A stretch of DNA of 64,000 nucleotides. It comes from Rhizobium gallicum bv. gallicum R602sp. GTDB taxonomy: Bacteria > Pseudomonadota > Alphaproteobacteria > Rhizobiales > Rhizobiaceae. The stretch covers positions 1,116,001 through 1,180,000 of the forward strand of contig NZ_CP006880.1 of NCBI RefSeq assembly GCF_000816845.1, read 5' to 3'. The translations under genes and the position numbers were made by a program. This document shows, one piece after another, positions 9,548 through 18,412 of this stretch (position 1 is its first letter; the number at the start of each line of letters is the position of its first letter). The notes under the pieces were generated by a model. The model made no database searches, was not told where the DNA came from, and saw only the letters and a program-made list of their open reading frames with translations.

Positions 9548-10714
9548 TCATGCGGTTCTGCCGGCAAGCTCGCGATAGATATGCATTATTTTTTCTGTAT
9601 GAGGGCGAATTCCGTAATGTGCCAAAGCAGATTTTTGCGCGTTTGCGCTCACGCGCTGCCATTCAGACGGATCCTTTAAGAGCTTGGCCATCGGCGGCAC
9701 AAAAGCGCTCGGCACTTCCGGCTCGACGAGATAGCCGGTCTCTCCATCGACGATTGCTTCGGGATTTCCACCGTGGTTCGTCGCGACGACCGGCGTCCCG
9801 ACCAGCATCGCTTCGATGAGGGTTCTTCCGAACGGTTCGTTTATTGCGGGTACAAGTAGAATATCCATAGCGCACATCAGACGGTTGATCGACGAGCGGA
9901 AACCCATCAGGTGAATGGCCTTTTCTATCCCCAACTCGCGCGCACGCGCCGCCACCTCGACATCAAGTCGCTCGCCGCAATGCTCGGGCGAGCCAAACAA
10001 CAAGCCTGCGACCGTCAGTTCAGGATGCTGCGCGCAAAACGCGTGTATGGCTTCGACAAAGCGGATTGGCCGCTTGCGATCGATGAGTGTGCCAAAAAAT
10101 CCAATGAGGCGTGTTTTCTCATCCAGTCCGAGCTCCCGCACGAGATCCAGACGACACTCCTCTCTGTCAAGCAGGGGCTCGGGATGGTCAAAAGGACTAT
10201 GGATCACCGAGGTTCGGGCGCTGATGGGGAGCAAAGGTGAGGTCGGCTTTGCATAGTTGGAGACGGTAACGATATGACTGGCAATAAACGGCGCGAGAAG
10301 GTTTATGCCCCGTCCCGCCGGGTCGCCGCGATGGTGCCATAGTAGGCGCGCTCCGGAAAGCACGGTTGGAAGCCCCCATGTCGCGTGTATCGACCCGTCG
10401 TTGGTGTGGACGATATCGGCCTTGTGCCGGCGAAGAAAACGGATCAATCGGGCGACGGTATAAAGGTAGCCTGCTGCCGCCGCGCTTCCGGCGCCGCGAT
10501 ATCGAGGTCTGAGGACGGACACCTTGACCGTCAGATAGTCAATCTGACGCTTGTCCAAATATTTTACGAAATCTCCGTTTGGCTTATGGAGCACGACCAC
10601 CGGCCGCACCTCGGAGGGCTGAAGCGCTTCAATCAGCTTGATTGCTGAGATGTCGCTTCCGCCGAATTTATCGCCAACAAACGGATAGACTACGACTATT
10701 GGCCTCGAACCCAT
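9548..10714 (-). CDS. Glycosyltransferase family 4
   Basis: A 388-residue GT-B glycosyltransferase. The start of the fold reads IVVVYPFVGDKFGGSDISAI with the glycine-rich acceptor-side loop; the C-terminal domain has GFFGTLIDRKRPIRFVEAI and the E-x7-E motif in NEPFGRTLIEAMLVGTPVVA, followed by GGNPEAI. The substrate is not known. ATG at 10714 is chosen because AGGT lies seven bases upstream; the extension to 10777 adds residues not seen in the family. The gene stands alone, convergent with the Wzc-like gene and divergent from the lyase-like gene, within the exopolysaccharide locus. Confidence 0.85.
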   Translation of the reverse strand: MGSRPIVVVYPFVGDKFGGSDISAIKLIEALQPSEVRPVVVLHKPNGDFVKYLDKRQIDYLTVKVSVLRPRYRGAGSAAAAGYLYTVARLIRFLRRHKADIVHTNDGSIHATWGLPTVLSGARLLWHHRGDPAGRGINLLAPFIASHIVTVSNYAKPTSPLLPISARTSVIHSPFDHPEPLLDREECRLDLVRELGLDEKTRLIGFFGTLIDRKRPIRFVEAIHAFCAQHPELTVAGLLFGSPEHCGERLDVEVAARARELGIEKAIHLMGFRSSINRLMCAMDILLVPAINEPFGRTLIEAMLVGTPVVATNHGGNPEAIVDGETGYLVEPEVPSAFVPPMAKLLKDPSEWQRVSANAQKSALAHYGIRPHTEKIMHIYRELAGRTA

Positions 10715-10913
10715 GGATTTACCTGTGTAAACCGTATTGGCAATAGTATCGCCGAATGGTGCGATATTTGATATCACCCTAATTAGTTATTGATTGTACT
10801 GGAGCACTGCCCAATTCGACAGAGCGCGTCGAAAAGCGTTCATCTTCGTCCGGCTGAACGCTAACTGACGATAGCAGGAGGGGCGCTCTTTTCAGCTGTT
10901 ATTGGGTTGTGAG

Positions 10914-12344
10914 ATGGTGGATGCGAACGGCATGGACGCAAGAGATGGTATGCATTGGCAAGGGCGCCGCTGCGCTCCAATGTTCATCGCTGCAACCTGC
11001 CTACTAGCACTCACTTTAATCAGCCTTGGGGCTGTCGGCCACGCTCAGGCTGCAAACGCAGCATCCGATGCGTTCCCTGGCGCCGAAGGTTACGGAAAGA
11101 GTGCGCAAGGCGGAAGAGGCGGCGCGATCATCGCTGTCACAAATCTGGAAGACAGCGGATCCGGAAGCCTCAGAGCGTGCATCGAGGCGGCGGGTCCGAG
11201 GAACTGCGTCTTCCAGATTGGCGGTACGATCAAGCTCAAGCGAACGCTGATCGTTCGAAGCGACAATGCGTCAGTCTCCATCCTCGGGCAGACGGCACCC
11301 GGCAGCGGCATAGTCTTGACGATTGAGCGGCCTGACAAAAAGGGAAAAAATACGCTGCTGGGAATCAAGGGAACGAATGACGTTATCGTGCGACATATTC
11401 GCATCCGGCCGCAGCTCCCAAACACTGTCAAAAACGTTGACGGGCTGGTCATCGAGAATAGCCAAAGGGTGTACGTCGACCACGTGTCGGTTTCCTGGGC
11501 GACGGACGAGAACATCAGTACCCATGCCGACGCCACGGAGGTCACGATCGCAAATTCGATCCTTGCGGAGGGCCTCAACAAACACAGCAAATGCACGTTG
11601 CTTGGATCCGATCCACGGGCGCCGCAAAAACTGACATTTCTCAGGAACCTGTGTCTGTCGAATAATGATCGGAATCCAGACAACAATCACTACGGACAGT
11701 CCTGTATTGAGATCGTTAATAACGTTTTCTTCAATGCGCGGTCCGAGTGGGCGGAGATTTTCTCGCAGTTTCCTGGGGGGACCCCGATCGCATATGCCGG
11801 GAATTATTTCAAAGCAGGCCCGAATACAAACGACCTAACCTATGCCATTCGGTCGAAAGATGCCGCAAGGGTTGCAGATCCGCAGATCTATCAGGAAGGC
11901 AATGTAACCTGGGCACCGCCTTCTAAGACGATCGTCACGGTGGCGCCCGATACGGAGCGCTTCCTTGTCTCCAGTCCGCCCTGCGCCCTAAGCGTAACTG
12001 CCGTCGCTCCGGCAGCAAAGGCTTACCATGACGTGCGAACACGGTCGGGCGCGTTCCCGCGCGACAGTCTCGATCATGGCTGGGCCAACGCTATGGGAGC
12101 GGAGGGGGAGAAGGGCGACGGGAGGATGGTGAGCGAACCAGGTCAGATTCCGTCGATGGCAACCGGAGCCCCTTATAGGGACGAGGATCAGGACGGAATG
12201 GCCGACTCCGTCGAGGCCAAATTTGCCGCCAAGCCCGGCGTGAGTGATGCCTGGTCGGTGAGGAACCCTGACGGCCCAGCCCATTTCGACGAATTCATGG
12301 AATGGCTCTCGGAAGAACGGATCGCTGGTCGGTATCCACGATGA
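10914..12344 (+). CDS. Secreted pectate-lyase-like (PL1-type) beta-helix protein
   Basis: About 476 residues with an N-terminal export signal (hydrophobic stretch MFIAATCLLALTLISLGAVG, cleavage likely after AQA). The mature part starts FPGAEGYGKSAQGGRGG, followed by VTNLEDSGSGSLRACI and IGGTIKL, the entry pattern of bacterial pectate-lyase-like right-handed helices. Asn/Val-rich rungs follow (VIVRHIRIRP, VYVDHVSVSWATDE). Near the C-terminus DEDQDGMADSVEA resembles a calcium-binding Asp loop common in such lyases. In an exopolysaccharide locus it more likely trims or releases the polymer than attacks plant pectin, but both are open. The exact start is uncertain: ATG at 10914, 10932 or 10950; none has a strong ribosome site. 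Confidence 0.75.
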   Translation: MVDANGMDARDGMHWQGRRCAPMFIAATCLLALTLISLGAVGHAQAANAASDAFPGAEGYGKSAQGGRGGAIIAVTNLEDSGSGSLRACIEAAGPRNCVFQIGGTIKLKRTLIVRSDNASVSILGQTAPGSGIVLTIERPDKKGKNTLLGIKGTNDVIVRHIRIRPQLPNTVKNVDGLVIENSQRVYVDHVSVSWATDENISTHADATEVTIANSILAEGLNKHSKCTLLGSDPRAPQKLTFLRNLCLSNNDRNPDNNHYGQSCIEIVNNVFFNARSEWAEIFSQFPGGTPIAYAGNYFKAGPNTNDLTYAIRSKDAARVADPQIYQEGNVTWAPPSKTIVTVAPDTERFLVSSPPCALSVTAVAPAAKAYHDVRTRSGAFPRDSLDHGWANAMGAEGEKGDGRMVSEPGQIPSMATGAPYRDEDQDGMADSVEAKFAAKPGVSDAWSVRNPDGPAHFDEFMEWLSEERIAGRYPR

Positions 12345-12352
12345 TGCGGGTC

Positions 12353-12384
12353 GCCTACCGGCAGAAACCGGCTAGACCGTAGGC
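12353..12384. terminator. Possible bidirectional terminator
   Basis: GCCTAC at 12353-12358 pairs with GTAGGC at 12379-12384, with an inner CCGG/CCGG pair. It sits between the convergent lyase-like and aminotransferase genes. There is no strong T-run. Confidence 0.35.
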
Positions 12385-12421
12385 AGCTCGCTCCGAAACA
12401 AGCCTGCTGGCGACTGTTGGT

Positions 12422-13597
12422 TTACGCCGAATTTCTGGCGCCATCGGTTGCAACAAGGACAGCTTCCCGCAGCGCCCTGGCATTTTGATGGACTGCCTCT
12501 TCGGTTAAACTCGGATCGACGAGGAGAGCCAGGCTCGTTTCGCCGAGTTTTTGCGCGACAGGCAATCTTCGCGCCGGTTGCGCCAGGTTAGCGAATGCCT
12601 TTTCGAGGTAGATCTCTGAGCAGCTTCCGGCAAAGCAGGAAACGCCTGCGGTATTCAGCTTCACCAGAATCTCGTCACGATCATGGCCCATCTTCAGTCG
12701 ATCCGGACGAACAAACGTATAAAAGCGGTAATATGCATGGCGAATGCCCTCACGCGGCACGGGTGTTCGAAGAGCGTCGAGGTCGGCAGTCGCTGCGATA
12801 AGAATCTGCGCGTTTCTTTCTCTTGCCGCTTGCCACTCCTTTAGCCGGGCGAGTTGGCAGAGGCCAAGCACCGCCTGATACGACATCATCCGCAAGTTGG
12901 TGCCAACGGACTCGTGAAGCCATCGAAAACCGCTTCGAACCGACTTTTGCTGAACGGCGTCATATGACTTGCCGTGATCCCTTCTGCTCCATGCCTTCTT
13001 CCAAAGTGCTGTATCGTTCATCGCAATGAGGCCGCCTTCGCCGCCGGTGGTGATGATCTTATCCTGGCAGAACGAAAAGGCCGCAATATCGCCGAACGAC
13101 CCGACCGGCTTCCCGTCAATGTCGGCGCCATGCGCTTGGGCGCAATCTTCAATGACCCACAAACCTCTCTCGTGGGCAAAAGCCATGATCTCAGCCATGT
13201 CGCATGGCCATCCTGCAAGGTGGACGGCGATGATGCCTTTGGTCCTTGACGAAACTTTCTCTGCTATCGCGGCTGTCGTGATATTCTGGCTATCCTGATC
13301 GATATCTGCAAAGACCGGCACCCCCCCGCAAAAGGGTACGCAAGCAGCAGATGCGACGAAACTGCGTGGCGTCACGATTACTTCGTCCCCAGCGCGCAAG
13401 CCGAGCGCGAACAGTGCGAGTTCGAGAGCAGCGGTTCCATTTGTGACGGCGATGGCGTGTTCAACCCCGAGCAAGGCGGTGTACGCTTCTTCGAATTGCG
13501 CCACATAGGGACCTGTCCAGGCATTGACCCGACCGCTCCGAAGCATGGAAGCGACCGCTTCGATCTGCTCTTCATCAAAAACGGGCCACTGCGCCAT
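12422..13597 (-). CDS. DegT/DnrJ/EryC1 family sugar aminotransferase
   Basis: A 391-residue PLP-dependent aminotransferase acting on keto sugars linked to a nucleotide. The fold type I signatures include NGTAALELALFALGL, EVIVTPRSFVASA, VIEDCAQAHGA and the PLP-lysine region FSFCQDKIITTGGEGG. The usual product is a 3- or 4-amino-deoxy sugar. The keto substrate could be made by the CapD-like dehydratase at 3.4-5.6 kb. It is the last gene of a minus-strand operon: ExoF-like protein, PIG-L deacetylase, this aminotransferase, with gaps of 70 and 51 bases. Confidence 0.88.
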   Translation of the reverse strand: MAQWPVFDEEQIEAVASMLRSGRVNAWTGPYVAQFEEAYTALLGVEHAIAVTNGTAALELALFALGLRAGDEVIVTPRSFVASAACVPFCGGVPVFADIDQDSQNITTAAIAEKVSSRTKGIIAVHLAGWPCDMAEIMAFAHERGLWVIEDCAQAHGADIDGKPVGSFGDIAAFSFCQDKIITTGGEGGLIAMNDTALWKKAWSRRDHGKSYDAVQQKSVRSGFRWLHESVGTNLRMMSYQAVLGLCQLARLKEWQAARERNAQILIAATADLDALRTPVPREGIRHAYYRFYTFVRPDRLKMGHDRDEILVKLNTAGVSCFAGSCSEIYLEKAFANLAQPARRLPVAQKLGETSLALLVDPSLTEEAVHQNARALREAVLVATDGARNSA

Positions 13598-13648
13598 TTC
13601 GCCCTCCGTCTTAGACGCGATATCCGCTTCCCGAAACTGGTTCCTGCA

Positions 13649-14350
13649 TCACAGTACCTGACGAACCATCACGAAGGCTTCCGCTGCTCGACTGAAGACG
13701 GTTGCGCCGCGCAACGTCGCCAGCGCCCTCAAGGTTTCGATAGAGCGTTCATGTGGGGTTGGCCGGAGCTGCGATTGAAAAGCCGACATCGCTTCCAATT
13801 TGGTTTCGAGATGCTCCTCGATATCGATGAAGACGTGTGGAATGAAACTGGGCGTCACATAGGCCGCGTTCCAATTCGTCTCCGAGAGCGTCTCATATGC
13901 CAGAATCAATCTCGGATATTGTTCCTGATGAGGTCTTGCCGCCACGAGCGCAGACGTGAAGACGATCTGATGGTCGACATGCATGTCTCCGACGAAAGGG
14001 AGGAGAAGCGTTTGCGGGGAATATGCCGAAACGATTTCGAACAGCGAGCGGTTCAAATCGGAGACGGCCGTCTCGGCCAGGCCGGCTGCGGGGAAACCCA
14101 TCCAATCGGTTCTGCCGACACCAAGGATCGCGTGCGCCCGGCGCGCCTCTTCCCTCACGCGAGAGACGGCCTCGGATGCGTAATGCGGAGGCTTGCCCTC
14201 GGTTACGATGACGATCCGAACTTCGGCTCCCTCCGAAGCGAGCCGCGCAATTGTACCACCTGCCCCGAGAACCTCGTCGTCCGCATGGGGGGCGATGACA
14301 AGCGTCCTGCCGAAGACGTCGCTCAACATGCGTACGCCGCCTATTTCCAT
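13649..14350 (-). CDS. PIG-L/LmbE family deacetylase
   Basis: A 233-residue zinc-dependent N-acetyl-sugar deacetylase of the PIG-L family. The metal-site motif PHADDEVLGAGG is present at about residues 21-32, and the second histidine region is DMHVDHQIV. These enzymes remove acetyl from N-acetylglucosamine-type groups, so it could deacetylate an amino sugar of the repeat unit. ATG at 14350 is used; a second in-frame ATG at 14329 has AGGCGG upstream and is equally possible. It sits between the ExoF-like and aminotransferase genes on the same strand. No signal peptide is visible, so it probably acts in the cytoplasm. Confidence 0.8.
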   Translation of the reverse strand: MEIGGVRMLSDVFGRTLVIAPHADDEVLGAGGTIARLASEGAEVRIVIVTEGKPPHYASEAVSRVREEARRAHAILGVGRTDWMGFPAAGLAETAVSDLNRSLFEIVSAYSPQTLLLPFVGDMHVDHQIVFTSALVAARPHQEQYPRLILAYETLSETNWNAAYVTPSFIPHVFIDIEEHLETKLEAMSAFQSQLRPTPHERSIETLRALATLRGATVFSRAAEAFVMVRQVL

Positions 14351-14420
14351 CGGTTTTCGATCCCGCGTTCATATAGGGAGGTGGCGTTGATGCTCGGGTC
14401 CACGTTCGCTCCTCGGATTG

Positions 14421-15677
14421 TTACATGCCCGCGATCGAGACGGCGACGACATCCCCCGGAAGCAACTCCGTGAATGGCGCACCATCGATCACGGTATTGA
14501 CCCCGCTCTTGGGGCGGCGAACCTCGTAAGTGAAGGAGATCTGGTCGCGATTTCTTTCGTCCGCGGCTACCGAAGCAAGGAGATAGAATTGCTCTTCGGC
14601 GGATTGGCGTGTGGATTCGAGCTTCTTGATCGCCGTTTCGCGCTCCTGGAGCTTCAGCAATATGTCTTTCTCCCGATCCGCCTGCAGTTTCGCGAGTTCC
14701 AGCTTGAGGTTGCCGAGTTCGCGTCTCGACCGGGATGTCTCCGCGTATATCTCCAGAAGCTGGGTTTTCTCGTTCGAAGTCGTATTCTTGACCCGCGCGA
14801 TCTCGGTCTCCGTATTCAGTTCGCGTTTGCGTAGCGCGGTCACACGTTCAAGATCTCGCTCGTTCATCTCGACGACGCCTTTTTGTTCGACTTCAAGCTG
14901 AGCGAGAATCTTCAAACCTGCCTCTGTTTCGGCAATCCCCTGTGTCAGAATCTGGACTTGAGCCTGTGTCGTGATCAGATCGGTTTTCAGGATCTTCTCC
15001 TCGATTTCGAGTACGCTCTTGAGAGATGTTCTTTCGAGATAGGGGCGTGCGCTCTCTGGGGCGTCTTGCAAATCGATGGTTTCGGCCCCACGTAACTGGG
15101 CCGCCAACCGCGCTGCATAAATCGCCTCATGGACGATTTCCACCTCGGCGCCGTCCATCGTCCCCCGCAATCGCGCGCGGGCCATGATCTTGTCAGCCGC
15201 ACTCGACGCCGCCGTCAAAGTTCCACCTGCAAGGCCGACAGCCTGTTCGACCGTCAAGCCCGGAAAAAAGGGAAAGGATCCGGGGTTCTTGACCTCGCCC
15301 AGAACAAAAACCGGCTTGTAGGTCGCTATGTTCAACGCAATTTTAGGATCGACCAATATCTGCCGGTTCTTGTATTCGGTCCGCAATTTTTCCAGCGCCT
15401 GGTTGACACTGAGCCCTCCGATCTCGACGCCGCCGACCAAGGGAAATTGCGCAGCCCCATCTGCATCAACTGTCAACAGAACTGGCAGTAGGGCGTCGTC
15501 AAGAAAATCAAAATTGACGGCGTCTCCGGGCTGCAGCTGGTAAACCTCCGATCGCGTATCAGTTACGGCCGCAACAAGCATTGCAATGGCGACCCAAATA
15601 GCCCGGCGAGAAGCATTGCGTTCGCCGGAAATTGCGCCGCTTTTCACCCAAGGATGAGATGACATCATGTCCCCCAT
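14421..15677 (-). CDS. exoF: ExoF-like polysaccharide export protein
   Basis: About 418 residues, periplasmic/outer-membrane side of exopolysaccharide export. After a hydrophobic signal (AIWVAIAMLVAAVTDTRS) comes the poly-export domain: VYQLQPGDAVNFDFLDD, then an SLBB-like stretch KPVFVLGEVKNPGSFPFFPG and TVEQAVGLAGGT. The second half is long coiled coil (about residues 200-370, ELEVEQKGVVEMNERDLERV and onward), as in Sinorhizobium ExoF rather than Wza. It ends with VRRPKSGVNTVIDGAPFTELLPGDVV, a second SLBB-like piece. The start is one of ATG 15677, 15668 or 15665; GGGGGA lies just before the latter two. It is the first gene of the operon with the deacetylase and aminotransferase, divergent from the MurA-like gene. 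Confidence 0.8.
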   Translation of the reverse strand: MGDMMSSHPWVKSGAISGERNASRRAIWVAIAMLVAAVTDTRSEVYQLQPGDAVNFDFLDDALLPVLLTVDADGAAQFPLVGGVEIGGLSVNQALEKLRTEYKNRQILVDPKIALNIATYKPVFVLGEVKNPGSFPFFPGLTVEQAVGLAGGTLTAASSAADKIMARARLRGTMDGAEVEIVHEAIYAARLAAQLRGAETIDLQDAPESARPYLERTSLKSVLEIEEKILKTDLITTQAQVQILTQGIAETEAGLKILAQLEVEQKGVVEMNERDLERVTALRKRELNTETEIARVKNTTSNEKTQLLEIYAETSRSRRELGNLKLELAKLQADREKDILLKLQERETAIKKLESTRQSAEEQFYLLASVAADERNRDQISFTYEVRRPKSGVNTVIDGAPFTELLPGDVVAVSIAGM

Positions 15678-16066
15678 TGAACCATCGGTTGTCGCACGAG
15701 CGACGTGGATTCGATCTCTATCTAAGAAAGTTGTTTCTTTTAACGTCAAGTAAATAAATGTTAAACGGCGCGTCGCAGTAGTACGGAAACGTCTATTGCA
15801 TTCAGGCTATGAAAGGTTACTTCTATAGCCCGTCAGTATTATATTCAGTTCGATGCGCGACGTCTGCAGGTCAATTTAAGATTGTATTTTATTGTATCGC
15901 ATTCTTGGTTTGTTGAAAATAGATTTGCTTTTTAAGATTAGATTTTTTGTCAGTAATATTCTAACATGAAGCGCGGCGTTATTCCTGCGACCAGCTGATG
16001 CGCATTTACTGATGCTCTGTTGAATCCTAGCCAGTCGATATCGAGAGCTTCACCAGGAGTTGAGAG
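15678..16066. other. Divergent AT-rich promoter region (exoF-like / murA-like)
   Basis: About 390 bases between two divergent exopolysaccharide operons. Bases 15860-15965 are AT-rich like the region at 3080-3220. The 11-mer ACGGAAACGTC occurs at 15783-15793 and also at 3257-3267 in front of the capD-like operon. No gene is supported here. Confidence 0.55.
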
Positions 16067-17380
16067 ATGCTCATTGAAACCAAAGCTGAGTTGGGAGCGT
16101 ATCAGCCATTTTCTCAAACACACAGCGAACGGCAAGTGTCGAGATATCGCGTCCATGCGTCCCGCCTCGAAGGGGAAGTGTTAGTAAGTGGAGCGAAGAA
16201 TAGTGTTCTGCGTCTTCTCGCAGCCTCGCTGCTGACATCTGGCAAAATCGAGATCTCGAACTATCCCACGATGCTCTTGGACGCTCAGGTTCATCTTGGG
16301 ATGCTGGAGGCGCTTGGAAAACATTGCATTGTCGAAGGCGAGACGGCCTATATCGAGGAGATTGTCCCCCCGCCGTCGGAGTTGGTGTGGAAGGGCCGCT
16401 CAATTCGCAACACACTCTTGATATTGGGTGCCCTAACGGCTCGCACCGGGAGAGGCTCTGTGCCGTTGCCGGGTGGCTGCAAACTCGGTGAACGAAAGCA
16501 TGACCTGCATGTTATGCTTTTGGAAGCACTTGGTGCGACCGTTACAGAAACAGACACCAATCTCGAAGCCTATGCACCGCAAGGCCTGACGGGCGCCGAC
16601 ATCCGTTTGCCGATCCGCTCAACCGGCGCTACCGAGAACGCTCTGTTGTGCGGCGCATTGGCCCGCGGTGTCACGACCGTTTGGAACCCGCATATCCGCC
16701 CTGAAATAATCGATCTGATCTCCATGCTTCGAACGATGGGCTCGAAGATCAAGCTATTCGGTCAGGAGCGCATCGAGATTGAAGGTCGAGAAGGGCTCAC
16801 GGGTGTTCGACATAGGGTCATTGGCGATAACATGGAAGCTCTAACGTGGCTGGTCGGGGCGTGTATCACCAACGGCGACGTCGAGATCCATGGCTTTCCG
16901 CTATCGGACTTGGAAGTTCCCCTCATACACCTCAAGGAAAGCGGCGCGCGTGTCTATACCGGTCAAGAGAGCATAATCGTTCGCGGCGGCAACTGTTATC
17001 CCGTGGAGATCAGCACGGGCGCCTATCCAGGAATAAATTCCGACATGCAGCCTCTCTTTGCAGCGTTCGGTGCCATGTCACGCGGTGAGAGCAAGATAAT
17101 TGATCTGCGCTTTCCGGGACGCTACCTCTACGCGGAAGAGATGGGTTTGATGGGACTTGACTATTCCATCGAAGATAATCTCCTACGCATTCGCGGCGGC
17201 ACCAAGTTGCGTGGGGCGGAAGTTACAGCACGTGATCTTCGCGCAGGCATCGCCCTGACTTTGGCCGGTCTCGTCGCCGACGGAGAGACGATCGTGCGCG
17301 ACGCCTGGCAAATAGAACGTGGTTACGATCGATTCATCGAGAAAGTTACATCGCTGGGTGGGGACGTCCTCGCCGAATGA
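16067..17380 (+). CDS. murA: MurA paralogue (UDP-GlcNAc enolpyruvyl transferase type) in the EPS locus
   Basis: A 437-residue member of the EPSP-synthase/MurA fold. Known catalytic positions are kept: the Lys-Asn pair in GAKNSVL, the reactive Cys in PGGCKLGERKHDLH, the Asp in PGINSDMQ and the Arg in DLRAGIALTLAG. The canonical loop reads GGCAIGARPVDLH, so the loop here is altered but retains Cys and Arg. The enzyme would transfer enolpyruvate from PEP to the 3-hydroxyl of UDP-GlcNAc or a related UDP-sugar. GGAG about ten bases before ATG supports the start. It heads the operon murA-like, murB-like, glycosyltransferase, flippase, which points to polysaccharide rather than peptidoglycan synthesis. 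Whether the genome has a separate housekeeping murA cannot be seen here. Confidence 0.85.
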   Translation: MLIETKAELGAYQPFSQTHSERQVSRYRVHASRLEGEVLVSGAKNSVLRLLAASLLTSGKIEISNYPTMLLDAQVHLGMLEALGKHCIVEGETAYIEEIVPPPSELVWKGRSIRNTLLILGALTARTGRGSVPLPGGCKLGERKHDLHVMLLEALGATVTETDTNLEAYAPQGLTGADIRLPIRSTGATENALLCGALARGVTTVWNPHIRPEIIDLISMLRTMGSKIKLFGQERIEIEGREGLTGVRHRVIGDNMEALTWLVGACITNGDVEIHGFPLSDLEVPLIHLKESGARVYTGQESIIVRGGNCYPVEISTGAYPGINSDMQPLFAAFGAMSRGESKIIDLRFPGRYLYAEEMGLMGLDYSIEDNLLRIRGGTKLRGAEVTARDLRAGIALTLAGLVADGETIVRDAWQIERGYDRFIEKVTSLGGDVLAE

Positions 17381-17392
17381 AGACAGGCGGAA

Positions 17393-18412
17393 ATGGCGCT
17401 GTTGGTCACCGTGGAACTGACTGTGAACACTCCGAAGATATCAAGCAAGAATGTTTCGTCGCTTCTCGGGAACATCAAGAACGTTGAGATTTCATCTCAT
17501 GTCCCGCTGAAGTACGTCGGGCGATGGCAGATCGGCGGACCGGCTGACGTCGTGGTTGAACCGCTCGATGCGCGAGCGGTCAGCGAGGTTTTGAAGTGCC
17601 TCGGTGCGGAGAAAGTGCCATTCTTGGTGATTGGCGATGGCACGAACCTTCTCTTTGATGATGCAGGTTTTCGAGGTGTGGTCCTGCGGATCGGAAGAAG
17701 AATGTCCCAGATTGCAATCAACGGCACACACGTCGTTGCTCAAGCCGGAATCTGGACTCCTGTTTTTGCGCGAAAAGTCGGATGTGCAGGATTGACCGGT
17801 GCGGAGCACACGGTGGGAATTCCAGGAACGCTGGGCGGCCTGGTTGTTATGAACGGTGGCAGCCAGAGAAAGGGGATCGGCAGCAACCTTGTTAGTGCAA
17901 CGGTCGTCGACATTGATGGCAAGGTGAACATCTTGGATCGAAACGCATGTGAATTCTCATACAGAAAATCCAACCTGCAGCGGCCGGACCTGGTTCTCTT
18001 GGAAGCAGCTTTTGAGTTTTCCACCGCTAACAAGGCGGACGTGCGAAGAAGGATGATTGAAATTATGGTGTCGAGACGAAAGAAATTCCCCCTTCGCCTC
18101 CCAAACTGCGGTTCCGTTTTCCTCAGTGACCCCAAGATGTATGACGTTGTAGGTCCCCCCGGAAAAGCGATCGAGGATGCTGGCTTGCGGGGACGTCGCA
18201 TAGGTGGAGCTCAGATTGCCCCTGGTCATGGGAACTTTATCGTTAACCTCGGCGGTGCAACGAGCTCGGACGTGCTGGGCCTGATCGATTTAATAAGAAG
18301 GACGATTTTTGAACGAAGCGGCTTTTTAATGGACTGCGAAGTTCGTCACGTTCGTCCCGACGGATTGCTCCAACCAGCTCATCTTTCGGTTCAATCAGGA
18401 AAGTGGAATTGA
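17393..18412 (+). CDS. murB: MurB paralogue (UDP-enolpyruvyl-sugar reductase type) in the EPS locus
   Basis: A 339-residue FAD-dependent reductase of the MurB family, which reduces the enolpyruvyl ether to a D-lactyl ether using NADPH. FAD-binding features are WQIGGPADVVVEP, LVIGDGTNLLFDD and GAEHTVGIPGTLGGLVVMNGG. The proton-donor serine is in PNCGSVFLSDP and the active-site glutamate in GFLMDCEVRHVRPDG, so both catalytic residues are present. It starts 12 bases after the MurA-like stop behind AGGCGGA, and its TGA overlaps the next ATG (TGATG at 18410-18414). The tight pairing with a MurA-like gene and with a glycosyltransferase and flippase supports synthesis of a muramic-acid-like sugar for an exported polymer. 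Confidence 0.85.
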   Translation: MALLVTVELTVNTPKISSKNVSSLLGNIKNVEISSHVPLKYVGRWQIGGPADVVVEPLDARAVSEVLKCLGAEKVPFLVIGDGTNLLFDDAGFRGVVLRIGRRMSQIAINGTHVVAQAGIWTPVFARKVGCAGLTGAEHTVGIPGTLGGLVVMNGGSQRKGIGSNLVSATVVDIDGKVNILDRNACEFSYRKSNLQRPDLVLLEAAFEFSTANKADVRRRMIEIMVSRRKKFPLRLPNCGSVFLSDPKMYDVVGPPGKAIEDAGLRGRRIGGAQIAPGHGNFIVNLGGATSSDVLGLIDLIRRTIFERSGFLMDCEVRHVRPDGLLQPAHLSVQSGKWN

